Below, piece by piece: positions 25,609 to 39,000 of a stretch of 64,000 nt of DNA. Below the pieces are notes generated by a model, which saw only the letters and a program-made list of their open reading frames with translations, was not told the origin of the DNA and did no database searches. The DNA is from Antedon mediterranea (Eukaryota > Echinodermata > Crinoidea > Comatulida > Antedonidae). Every line of letters begins with the position of its first letter. Position 1 is the stretch's first letter. The translations under genes and the position numbers were made by a program. The DNA is taken from assembly GCF_964355755.1 (NCBI RefSeq), contig NC_092675.1, positions 1,121,001-1,185,000 on the forward strand, in the 5' to 3' direction.

Positions 25609-28600
25609 TGTTAGGTTGTAAATTGTGCTCTCTTAGAGTGAAGAAGATGTAGATAGATACGAACGAAAGCTACACTCAGCTGCCCGACATACCGCGCGTA
25701 CGTGGAATTCTTGCCAATCATGTCAAAGGTTAATGCAATATACATTGATAAGTTATGATCAGTTAATTAATACTGAAGTAAATAATTTAATATCATTTAA
25801 TGTTATGTATAAAAGGTAAAATAATAGGTTATAGTACCGTAGTTACTAAGATATAAGCACTTTATAATGCCATTTATACATTTTACCTATCTGGATTCAT
25901 GCCTGTAGGCCTATATCGCATTCTTTTTAATGGCATTATCACTGAAAAGGTGGAGGTAAGCAACCGAACATATTAATTATGCACTTTTGAACGGAAGTTT
26001 AAAATTAATCGAATATACATTGTGAAAAATAATGCAAATGGCGACGTACGGTTATAAAAAAGTTTATATGTAGTTTTTTTATTTATCTATGGTATTGCAT
26101 TTTAATATTTGTTATAGCGCCCTCGAAAAAAATAAAAAATACTGGAAATACTGAGCTCGTTAAAAAAAACACTGGCATGTAGTGAATATTATTCATTGAC
26201 ATAAGACATTGGCACTCAATGCTATATGAAAAGTGCGTCAACATATCAAGAATACTAATACTGTACTACAAAGTTTACAATATATTAAAAAAAAATATGC
26301 TAAATATTGCCTACCATCACCCTCTGAAAAGAGTAGGGCTTACATAAATTCGATAATATAAAAATGTAAAACTTTTACAATTTTAATACAATTTAAAAAT
26401 GCAAACAGTAATAATAGGTTTCTAAAAAAATCCTTTTTTCCCGTAATATTCTATTGTAACCCGCCCACCCCATCCTCCTCAAAATCTTCATAAAAGTACC
26501 AGTCCTCACTATTTTTTTTATATTTGCTTATAATTTGTTATTTATTATAATATTACTAACTTCAATATCGCATTATATTATTGAACCTGATATTATAAAT
26601 TAAAAACTCATCTCATTGGTGGACAGACGTCATAATCACTCATGCGAAACATCTTCATCAGAGTTGTCGCCTGCCGCCGGGTGGGTTAAGTTTACACTTA
26701 CATCATTGTATTGTCGGACAAATTATAAACAAGATCAGTTATTCATGACACTTTAATATACTTCGTGAGTAATCATAATGTAAATTTTACTTCTTTTAAA
26801 TATTTTTTAGGCACCGGACAGTCGCATTTTCAGTCCTTAGATTAAAAAGGCGGCTAAGCCTATGGTTGTCAGCGCCAGCGGTAGTCTGTTTTTATTTTAC
26901 AGGGCCCCTTTATCTACCGGCATCTATCTGTCCTCTGTATAGAGTAGATTTTGAGTAGCTTAGTAATTTTATATAAATAATCAACTTATTTCCAGATTTC
27001 CATAAAATTGTAACACCATTATAGTACATGGATTTCAATGCATTAAAAACAAAAAATATATAAGATTGAATTTCTATATTATTATTAATAATTTGTTTTG
27101 TTAAATCTAAAAGAGTGAGAGGGACAGTTTTTTAAGAGAGGGTGGAGGAGAGGATGGCAATGCAAGCAAAATTAGTCATTTTAAGTCAGTTCTTCAATCA
27201 GTTTATTCAATCAGTTTCTTCAACCAGTTTCTGATAAACATTGTTATATCTATTTGTTTTTGATTTTCTGGGGTTTCCCTAGTATAGTGTTTCCTTAGCC
27301 CATATAGTGTTTCCCCTAGCCCACAAAGTATTACTTTATGCCTAGTGTAGTGTGAATGGTCAATATATTATAGCCATATATGAAAAATACAGTAATGCAC
27401 TACTATATATAATTGACCATCCATAGCATATTTTTAAAGATATACAGTAGTTGTGTTGTGTCTTTTTTTGTGATTAAATTCAGACACTACAAAAGAAGAG
27501 AAGATATTCCTAGAGAAAAACTTGTTTTTGTCACAATGAATAGAATATTTTATCAAAGGTAAAATAAAAGGGGAAATTTCACTTTAAAACCCATTCATAG
27601 GACAATAGGTTAGTCATTTAAATGGAGTTAGTACTGGTGTATCATTTTTTCATTTATTACAACCAAATACTAATGTAAAATCTTTGTAAGATCCATGCTG
27701 ATTTTTTTTCTTTGCTAGATAGATAGATGTGATCTTGAATTGAACTGAATTAGTATTTTGTGCACACTTATAATTTTGTTGTGTACTTTAAACACTGGCT
27801 GTATCAGTGATTAGTTTGTGCGGTTGGCTCATTGTCGAACCTTTTTCCGGTATGAACTGTATTATTTCCTGTGCAACAGGTTGATGTGCTACCTCAACTC
27901 TGATGAATCTTTAACGTTTCTATGTATGTACAAAGAATGTCACATTTATTCTCTAATACCTTGCAGTACATTCTGTACTGTGAACTAATGCTTGGCGTCA
28001 CCAGGAGAGGTGAAACTTAAATTTATTGCAATCAAGATATAAATACCACCAGGCTACAGTAATATGACATTTTATTTAAAAAATAAACAACATATAAAAA
28101 GTACAGAAATGTATCATTTACCGCCGAACCATAACTCTGTATAGTAGCAACTGGTTAGTTCAGATACCAGTACCAATAACTAGGCCTATTGAATTGAAAA
28201 ATAACAATTGATAGCCTTTCATATTATCTTATTTATAGGTGGTTGATGTTGTTGGCCTAAACTTGATTGCTGTTATAACTGTTATTTACTCTGTGGCTTG
28301 TTCTAGCCATCAAGTTTATATTACTCAATATGTCTAGCCAATTTGTTTTTTTATTTGCTTGTGTTATCTATTGCTGTTGTTAAAAATAACCTTTTCTGTT
28401 GTTTTTAATTAGAAGTTCCAAAGTACTAATTGCCTTCAGCAGAGAGCTAAATCCTTGAAAATAAAATACCCATGACCTCTGTTTTATTGTGTGCTTAGTA
28501 CATCACAAGGACCTCTAATTGTGATTTTCCATCCCATTTGCTTCACTTCAAATGCTCCATCCACACTAATATTCATTTTGTTTATCAATTGATTATTTAT

Positions 28601-30084
28601 AGGGATTGGTTTAAACATGCTTGCTATGGTCATAATACTATACAGTAATTTAAAAAGGGCTTGAAAATATTCAATGGCTTGGAGTGATACTTTATAACAC
28701 TCACCTGTGAAGAAATACTTATTTCAAATCTAGGCCGATGTGCCAAATACAGTAATGTACTTGTATTTTTGCATTCCAATACTGTTGGGTTGACAATTTT
28801 TTTATTTTTTCTGTCTCTATGTTAAATATAAATTTATTTTGCAAACTTGCAGAGTCGAAGGAATGCTTGATCAGATCAGAGTTTTTTAAGGACACCCTGT
28901 AAACTGATGATGATGATAATGACTGATTGTAATGTAAATGAACCCCATCCCTATATTATCCTCTTTTGCCTTATTTTTCTGCTATTTTTAGAGGAATAAA
29001 TGAAATTGAAGTTTGTGATTGCCTGCCAGTTGTTTGCTGCTTCATTATACAGTACCATGTTTTAATATCAAACCGTAAACATCACTGAATATAGCCTGAT
29101 ACAATTGGTCATTAGGCCTACTGAATAATTTAAAAAGCAACTTGATAATTTATGTATGATTTACGCATTAAAAATGCTCGTTACTAAATTTGCATTACAA
29201 ATGTCACTTGCTATTACTAATAAATACAACTCACTGACTGCAAAACTTCATGTAGAACTATTTAGATATTGTGGCAAATAAGATTTAAATATTTTAAAAA
29301 AACTGACAATATACAGTACAACAAACCAATATTGTTTTCCTTCCTTTATAAAATAAATTATTTCCAGTTTCTTTATAAGTCCCTTTCATTTAAAAACAGA
29401 ATGTTGGTACGGTAACCAAGCTTGCCATTCACACACTGTGATGGAGAGCTGCTTTTTTGAATAAAATTAAAATATATTTTGTTAGCCGGGGACGTTACTA
29501 AAACATAATTTTCAGATACTATTACTGTATATACATTTTGTTGCACAGTCTACCGAATAATAATAGACCTTTAGAAAAAGCATAGAGATATTATATTTTG
29601 TCCACAAAATGTTGGTTTAAAAAAAGGGTATGTACAGTATAAGTATGACATAAGTTAGAGCAAAAATCACAATTAAAACTGCTATTTATTTAGGGATTTT
29701 ACAAAGATTAAAATAATTGTTTCTTTACAAAAGCACCACTGTTGTATGACGTATTTTGGTGTTGACTCATGTCTTAGCCTTTTCATGTAGGTATTTACTC
29801 AAGACTTACAGTGACCATCATTCGTTCATCAAACATCCTAAAAATAGGAACATTTTAGCTAGGAACATTCCATCCAATTGAAAGCTGAGTTGTCACAGGC
29901 CAGGGCTTCCCTATCTATTAATTTTTCATGAAGCTAGGGAGTCGGCTTGAAACCACTTCCTGTCGACATTCTTTGCATTCCAAGGAGTCATTTATGGTGT
30001 GGTCTGTTCTGAGTGTAACTCCCTTCAATGCTTCTTCTCTCTTCCCCTTCAGAAGAGAAGGATCAGCAATAATTTCTTGTGGAT
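25609..30084. other. Shared divergent upstream region of the two Zasp-type genes
   Basis: About 4.5 kb separates the two start codons, which face away from each other. 5' UTRs and promoters of both must lie here or the start exons are preceded by others; none is resolved. A perfect MEF2-type site (CTATTTTTAG) is at 28982-28991, and a short inverted repeat with ATGGTCAATATAT arms spans about 27356-27412. No open frame with coding character is seen. Confidence 0.5.
28982..28991. promoter_or_regulatory. MEF2-type site CTATTTTTAG
   Basis: An exact match to the MEF2 consensus CTA(A/T)4TAG, 1.1 kb before the Zasp start codon. MEF2 drives many muscle Z-disc genes (established). A 10-bp AT-rich word can occur by chance in such AT-rich DNA, so this is a candidate only. 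Confidence 0.3.
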
Positions 30085-33000
30085 ATGGACCGAGCTCTCC
30101 AAGTGATAATACCAGGCCCGGGACCATGGGGGTTCCGACTAGCCGGTGGCAAGGACTTCAACACTCCTTTACAAATTTCAAAGGTAAGTAATTTTGATAT
30201 TTTAATGATTTTATAAGCTCATTGAACGAGATCATGTCTTCCATATTTTGCACATTGAAGTATTTAAGTCACTAGCCTGTTGTTGATAAGGTGGATCAAA
30301 TCCATCTCAGTGTCCTTCATGGTAATGATAATATTGGATTACTTTAAATTTGAGAATAAGTTGCTAAAACATACATAAACTCTGATGATGTCTGTATTCC
30401 ATTATTTACTGATATGACGGATATGACATATCCAAGTTGCTTTAGTGATGTTTTATGTGTTTGTAATACATTTCATAACACATGTAGACATTTTAGTTTT
30501 TTCCATTTTGTAATTTTTGGGTTTTTTCCATTACATACTGTTGGTCATTTTATGTATTAGCAATATGTCTCAATCCACCTATTATTGAATTCAAGTTCAC
30601 GTGAACCTACATACAAAACAACAACAAGTCCCTTTTTGTATTCAATGTATGCAATGACTGTTCAATCTTTCTGTTTGATTATTCATTTGTATATTATTGT
30701 ATAATAATTATGTATGGTATTATATATTGAGTTGACTTCAGCCAAGATGATACAATATAATATTCTTCCCCTGTTTCTTCAGGCATTAAATTAGGCAGTA
30801 GACTGGTGCACATTATTATTAACAATTCCTTAATTTTTTTGCACTTTCAAATGTGAATTGTTAATAATAATAATTTCCTTTTTTATAGCGCCATTCCAAC
30901 AATCATTGTTCATGACGCTGTGGACATATTACATTTTGTGATGTTACACTTTACAACTACATGCTTCTCCTCCTACTGTAAAGGTCATGTTATTTTGGTG
31001 CTGACATTTTTAGAGCTCATTCATCTGTCTATGACAGTGGATGCATGAACTAGTACACCTAGTACATTGCCGATATTATGACTGGATTACGGTTTTCGTA
31101 ACCGGTTGGCCACTTGTTAATATTGTTCCCCCTTGTATTAATTATGAATAGATTAATACTGGACTGGTTAATTTAGTATCTTCTAAGTAGCTTGATTTAT
31201 TTACTAAATAGTAAGTTTGAAATTTAAGATAATATCCACACCACCATTGAATTCACGCTTTTCTTTTTTTTTTTGCTGTACAATTTTTCTTCATAACATC
31301 GATTTCAGGTTCCTTATTATAAAAATGAGTCATTTGTTACAACAACAAAAATGTTATTTTTTATCCAAAATAACTTAAACTGAAATTCTCCTGATTATAA
31401 AGTACTTAAAAGTAGACTAGATTGTAGCCATGCTTGAATTGAATTTATAACAATCTTAATAAAACTAAGGAGATTCAACAAAATGCACTTTTCATTTAAT
31501 AACATTTTACTAAAAAAATTATGACAATATTTTTTTATTGCATTATCTTAGATAATTCATAGAATTATCCATTTATGACAAGTAGAGATATCGTTCTATG
31601 GTCATGAACCGTAAAATAAGCTGGTTGTCTATTAATTTTTTAGCAATTAACATTGTTTTAACATCCATTTATCATACACAAGTGACTCATTGAAGGGGAA
31701 CTGAAAACTGGGTATAAATAATATATATGTAATGATTATTATAAATTTATTAAAATTAAAGTAAATTTAAATAGGTGCTGTTTAACTGTTTTTTAACCAT
31801 CACTGGTGGTCGCAGTGCAATTGCCTAGCATTGGAGGGCTAAACCAGGATCATTTGTTTGCGTTACAGGCCTTGTCTAAAAAAAATTGCATTCCTCAATA
31901 CATTCAGGGGTGCTTTACTGTAGTGTTCTGTTTGTATTTTGGGGTGTAGACCAAATTTAAGCGTGTTGTAAATCACACACCTCAAGGGCAGATTAGGAGT
32001 ATGTTACAGTAGGTGAGTAATCGCACTTGCTCCCCTTAAAAGACAAGGCCTGGCGTTTCACCACTGACTGGTCATGCCATGTCTTCACAATAATACAGTA
32101 CAGTACTAAATAGGTATTGAGTGGTAGATGTATGTAGACCAGTATGATTTCCTCTTCCTATATCTACAGTTACCTGTGTGGGTTACCTATTGGAAACCAA
32201 TGGGTAGACAACATCCTCAATTGATAGATAGTTAGTTGGTTCAGAGTGTTCAAATATCAACCACAAGCAGTTTTTTAGATTTCTGTATACAGTATGCCAA
32301 AACACATTTTTATAACTATATTAAATGTACAGTATAAAGGTAGTTTCATTCTGAATTTTAAAAATATACATATTTATATATTAAATACTGTATTGAGATT
32401 TAGGCCTAGAGATATTATCACATCTGATCATGCTGTATACTAAATTCTAAGCCAAATTTACTAAACATATGTGCCATTTTTAGGTGAACCACTAACTACT
32501 TTATTAACTGTATGTGTAACAACACTACACTACAACACAGCAGTCAACACCAGTAAAACTTGTGCTTAAAGCCCCATTCCCTACGTTTTTTAGATCTAAT
32601 TTAAGATCACAAACTATATTTAATGTAAAAATAATACTATATGGTCCTATTGCGATAACTTTTTTCGTCTTTAAACGGTTAAAAATGTGAAAAATAAATC
32701 GATTTTAATAATTATAGCGGCCCGCTATAAATCCCAAAATGCATTGCGCGCGGATTGATATTGTTGTTTTTCACCTGTAATTCGCCCACTTTTCGATCGA
32801 TCGTGAAGCCAAAACAAATGGAAGACTCCTAACTTTTCAGCGAAAATACCGGGTTTTCCCCAATTTTTATCAACGGAGTCTGGCAAAAATAGAAAGACAA
32901 TTAATGCAGCAACTATACAACGTCAGGCTAGGTATATAGCTAGCGTACGATGTTCGTACGTTACCGATGTTTACCAGCTAGGCCTACAAAACTAAGCCTA

Positions 33001-36000
33001 GCTAGGCTAGGCCTGAGACCGTCCACGAGAGGTCGATCGCCGCGAGCTACTTAGGTAGTGCATTGTTTCTCACTTTTTATCATAATTTACCATAAAACGT
33101 ACATTTAAGACAAGGAATGACATGGTTTAATGTTTTTAAAGTGATATATATGTATTATTTTCCAAAAAACGTCCAAAATTGCAGGGAAGGGGTCTTTAAC
33201 TGTACAATATTTTGTTCAATGTGCTCATCAGTAACAGTGTACAGTTCTGTATAGCTTCATTTAAAAGATCAGATTTTATCTTATGCGGTTTTCTTTGTCA
33301 TGAGTTAATCTCATTGTTGATTATTTCTTGGTAGTTTTTGTATTAGTAAATGTATTGTGTTTGTCGCCATTTATCACCTATTTCATATTAGTCATAACTA
33401 TAAAAGCTAATTGCTAACTAAACTCTTGACAGGTCTATATTTATTGTGAAGGTAATATCTATCTTGCCAAATATTGATAATATACATAAGGGGCTACTTG
33501 GTTGATCTCCTAATTACACCCTGGGAGATAGTATCTATTATTTGTATCTACATACTATGTATACCATACTGAACCTATCTCATTCTAAACCATAGAGGGA
33601 CCGTTAATCACACCTTTTGTTTTTAAGCCACCTTGTAAATCCCCCAATGTGTTTAGAACAGAGATTATCCTTTTAATGAAACATATTTTTTAGACAAATT
33701 TCTTTGGAAAGGCCAAACAAAGGTTTGGCATTTTTCGGCCATCCTTTACATGTACTGTAAATAACACATTCAGGTTGCAGAAAGGTCGAAGATACCCCTC
33801 CTGTGAACGACAGACTTGTGTTTTCTATTTGAATAGGAAGATTTAACTTGATAGAGTATTAAAACTATTGCAGCTAGAATTCCACACCCAATGTGTGACT
33901 TTAACTGCCTCTTGTCTATTCATTTCCTTGTTGTACACATAATAGTTGAACTTGACATCATTTTCACTTTCTACATAATCACCCACCATACTATGTTCTG
34001 TACCATATCCTTATATGGCATTGTCAATGTAATACAGTAATAGACAAGGTAATTTACTAGTAACAGAATACATCCTGTTTGATGTTAGGGTCAGTAAATA
34101 CAGTACAACCAAAACAGCAAATGCCCTATAGTAATTTATAAATTACATTAACATATTGAATCCCTATTCAGTAAAAACTATTATAACCACGGAGGTATAC
34201 CTCCATGTTATAATAACATATACCTACTGTATGTTTCCTTATCAGTTAATTGGTTTAATTTGCATAATTTTTGCATTTTCTCTCAGTTTAAGGATTCGGG
34301 GTCTATCTAATTCTAAGCCTGCTATCGGCTTTTTGTAAATATTTTGGAAATTGTTTGTGATGTGCTAGACCAGTGAATGATGCATGAAGTGATGTATAAA
34401 ATCTATTTTATACACCCATGAATATATTATCTACAGGAAATGTTTTTCTGATATTCAGTGTTTCAAATATAACCATCCAGCTATCATTTTCTAATCTAAT
34501 TAAAACTTTAAAGAAAACCATGCTTTTATTAAATATAGTATTAAAATACTTTAAAAAAACCTTCATCAGACGGAAATTCAGATTAAAAATTAAAAGTAAA
34601 ACAAGGGCAAAATAGAACAATTCCTAAGAATTGAGAACTGCTAAGATTTTAGGACCCTGTATTAAAACCAGTGAATTTTCTGCTGAATTTTAATGGAAAA
34701 AACAGACATTTTTTTTCAAATAGCAAACAGGTAAATTACTCATGCTTCAAACATTTCATAAAACATCTAAATCACTATCCCTAGTACTGTGGTCATTGAT
34801 CTGGTTCCTGTCTGTGTTCAGTATAGGGAAACATATGCCATTATGATTTTAAACCACTTTTATAATGGTTGTTTGTGCATTTTGGGGGATTTTCTTTGAA
34901 TTTGAGTTATGGTATTTAATACCTGGATTAACTTTAGGATATATTGACCAGGATGATGAAAAAGATTACTAAATAAAATCATTTAATTATTATGGTTTTA
35001 TCATCATAATAGAAGAATTATACTTTTTTTAACTTTTGAGATTAAGAAATGAATCATTTTGTTTCAACCACAAATACACTAGTCTTGTTTTGTTTCTCAT
35101 CTTGTAGGTTTTATGTCCCGTTTTCATTGTCACAAGTGTCATCATAGAGGAAGAGGATCTCCACCCTCTGCTTTTGAAATGTTTTTTTTTAATCATTATT
35201 ATTTTATTTTTTGTACGAATTTACTGTTTGTATACAAAATGGTGAACAGCTATTATTGGTCAACAAATGGTCAACAGCTATTATTGGTCAACAAATGGTC
35301 AACAGCTATTATTGGTCAACAAATGGTCAACAGCTATTATTGGTCAACAAATGGTCAACAGCTATTATTGGTCAACAAATGGTCAACAGCTATTATTTAT
35401 CTGAAAGCAAATTTATATAGAGAAAAAAAACCATGTATTTAGAAACATATTACACAAAGTTCAAGGAATTGTAAAAATTAGCTCTTTATTTTACCATGTT
35501 TAGGCGTGGCCCTGCCCCGCCCCTCTTCCTAAGATCCTAGATCTCTCCAACTGATTCTGTTTTGATTGAACACTACACAAATTGTTGTATGTATAAAAAA
35601 TGTTAAATGAAATGTGAGGAAACAGTATTATATTTTCTAATTAATGAAACCACTGTTAATAAAGCAGATTGAATTTCAAAACCAACAACAATCCAGTAAC
35701 TCTATTAATTTTTAGTTTTAAATTGTATTGATCATCATAAATGTTAATGGCAGCAGAATGGCTAAAAAATTGGTTTTTGTATAAAGTCACTGAGGTGTGA
35801 AGATTTTGCAAATTGTTGAATTCTTCATCCATTAGTTCCAGGTGGAGACCTTTGTATAATAAATCTTTGTAAAGATTTTAAGGTGGATTCAATTCAGTTT
35901 GTCCTTGTATCTTTACAGCTTACAATTAGTGGGCCATACAGACAATCCTGTATTGTAAAGCTAGAATATTTAATTGGCATTTCAACAACACCTGAATTTA

Positions 36001-39000
36001 CTTATGAATTGAATATACAATTTTCAGTGATCTCCACCACACAAATATCTGTATTATATACACACATAAAGTGTACCATTTTGATTACATTTGCTGAAAT
36101 GAACGCGTGACTGTTACGCCTATTCCTTGTTGTTCACATTCAATCTTTTAACTCATGTTCTCCCCCAATCAACGCATAAACATTTATCATACTGCTACTC
36201 AGAGAAACTAAAATGATGAACCTAACTTGTAAAATGGATAAGCAATATGTCTCCCTAAGGCTCTGTCTACACTATCAAACTAGTTTGACAAAAAAGTGTG
36301 ATATGCCCAAATATGGTAGTGATATCACATCATCATGTCCATATACTGTATGGGCACATCACATTTTGTTGTCACATAAAGTTTGATAGTGTAGACAGAG
36401 CTTAAGAGATGATGATGGTAATATTGTATGCTTGGGTGTGTTGCCCATTAGTGTAGGGTGTGCAACACTTTGTTTAGGAATTATCGCTGTTGGCACATTT
36501 TTTCCTCTGTAAAATCTTTTAAAAAAACCATAATTATACATCATTGAATTGAAGAAGCACTGAGGATGTAAAAACAGGTCCTTATGTCTGATAATTTATT
36601 TAAAACTATTATGTTTCAAGATATTTAATCATACCTGGGCCATAATATAATCATAACATCGCATTCAACCTCTCTATAGGTAACCCCTGGAGGCAAAGCA
36701 GCCAAACAAAATCTGTACCCAAATGATATTGTGACCTCTATTGATGGTGAGGATACCAGCTCTATGACCCATCTTGAAGCGCAAAACAAAATTAAGCTAG
36801 CCACTGGAGATCTTGCTTTAAACATTCAAAGGTAAGTACAGTATAGCTTTTTATGTTCCTACTAAAAGGACTATTACACTAAAAATAATAATATTCAACT
36901 TTATTTGGTAATGTTTACTTTAAAGAGTATAGTTTAAGATAGGAGCTTAAATTAAGCCCTTATTGGTGCTAAAGAACCTTTTAAGATAGGAGCTTTATTA
37001 TATATATTATAAATTAAGCCCTTTTATTGGTGCTAAAGAACCTTTTTTATAGTGTTGAAAGATATAAAACCATGGAGAGAAAAAAATGGATAAACAAACA
37101 TTTGAAACCTAAAATTATCCCTTAATTGCAATATCTACATTATTTCAAGAATAAATTGTAATAATTAATTTAGTATGTTTGTTTTTTTTGGCAATTATTT
37201 CTCTTACGGTACTTACATCTTCTACACCATGTATTTCATGTTGGATTATGAATTATAGTATTTCTTGATTGGAATTCTATGTTAATTAGAGGGTCTGTGA
37301 TTATTTGTAAACTTCTGTTTATTTGTAGAACTGGTGAGGCAAGAATTTGGAAGCCGACTACTACAAGGATTGAACCCCAAGCACCAAACGAAGGTCCGGC
37401 TTTTAAAGTGTCTCTTGCAGCTAACAAACAACCAGTAAGTTGATTTTTATTAGATAGTAAATATATAGGTCAGATTATAATGTACTACATGTATCATTAA
37501 AAAATTAGTGGCTACTAAAATTATCAGTTATACATTTTAATAAAACGATTTGCAGTATTATGCTGTTACTGCAGACAATTTGATCAAACTTTTGGAAGGT
37601 TTGCATAGGAAAATGAATATGTTGATATAAAGTCTATTTCGTTCCTGCTTACCTGGATAAACTGAAAATATAGCCCTCTCTTTCCGAAGAGAGGATACAA
37701 TTAGGAATTACGTATACAGTAGTTCTGAAAAGAACTGTTGAATTTCTCAACATTTCGATCAATATACTTTGATCGTTCTCAAGAGTGAGAATTCTCCATA
37801 TTGCTACTAACATGAGTACTATTAAGCCCACCCCAAATTTGGTAGTGTGTGTTTGCATGCACTTAGTGTTTGAACTTGTGAATATGGCTTAAAATAATAA
37901 CTATCTATTATCCCCTAGTATAAGCCCACTAGCCCCATCCCAAACTTGCTTTTGAAGGGGAAGATAGTACCCACATACCTACCTACTATAATTATTATTT
38001 CTAAAAAGGTAAACGTTGTTTGAAAGCAGTATCAGTCAGGCTTAATGTGATCTATTCTACATTGAGAAATTAACATGTAATATGTCCATGCTCAATCAAC
38101 CATATGCAAAATACTGACAGTAGAATTAAATGAGATTTGTTTATATTTAGTATACTCTGCAGTTAAACTAATTGAAATGGATTTAGTTACTGTATGCCAT
38201 ATGAATATACATCCATTAATATCGAGTGCATTACATTCATTGTATTAAAATATACCATGATATTATGATTAGACTTTTTTCGTTTGCTGCCAATCATTAT
38301 TTTCCAATTTTTTGATAAAAATTAGGACTCAATTTCTGTTAGGAATATGTGTTCTGAACCACCTAGACAATCAGCAGGCCTACATTTTTCCTGGTAGGCT
38401 ACAGAGTTTCAGAAGCATTTTTGTAACTAGCCAGTACGAGTGAAAAAAGAAAGAAATTAAGAAACTAAGTTTTTAAACTCCAAATTTATAATCAATAAAC
38501 TGTTTTAAGCACATAGCTTTTTCTAGTAATGATAAAGTACCATTTGTTCTTAAGATTTTCAATGACACTCCAAATTGATCTCTGATAAAGACTATACACA
38601 ATTGTTTATTTAACCTTCGATAATCAATGGAATTAAAAATGGTGTTCTTAGGGCGCGTTTATACAACACGCTATTACAGGCATTTCAACATGCCTACGAG
38701 AAGTGTGTTGTATAACATCGAAGAGATTCCGTGTAATGAGATTTTAATTGCAAAATGGCTACTTGGCGGAAAATTAAAATTAAAATTTTGTGGATTCCCG
38801 GTTGCTGTTGGTGTGTTGGAAGTGTCCTCAGGGTATTGTTTTGACCTCTCGTTAAATAAAAGTATGTGCTGTGAAAATGTTGACCAAATCTAGTAGATAA
38901 TTGTGCATTTTTGGATATTTTAACCGATTTAGCACTTACATTAACGCTAATCAAATGTTAGCATAATTTAGCAAAATGTGGCATAGTTTTATACTAATTC

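Larger units (their letters stand above)
30184..36679 (+). other. Zasp intron 1 (6.5 kb)
   Basis: The first intron splits the PDZ domain after residue 33, as in the minus-strand paralogue. It holds a MITE (31866-32053), a 634-bp element (32566-33199), a 28-bp minisatellite (35245-35397) and one TAA-type MITE (36259-36402). Its length and position make it a likely place for enhancers, but no specific site is supported. Confidence 0.8.

Noticed and set aside
29918-30191. Overlapping 69- and 87-codon frames at Zasp exon 1
   Set aside because: They are other frames of the exon that codes the PDZ start; the chosen frame alone matches the family and splices in phase.
35113-35442. 109- and 69-codon open frames
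   Set aside because: They are read through the 28-bp minisatellite, whose period lets frames stay open; the repeated peptide has no family and no splice context.
38627-38893. 88-codon open frame as a gene
   Set aside because: It lies almost wholly in the TTA-flanked element and has no domain.
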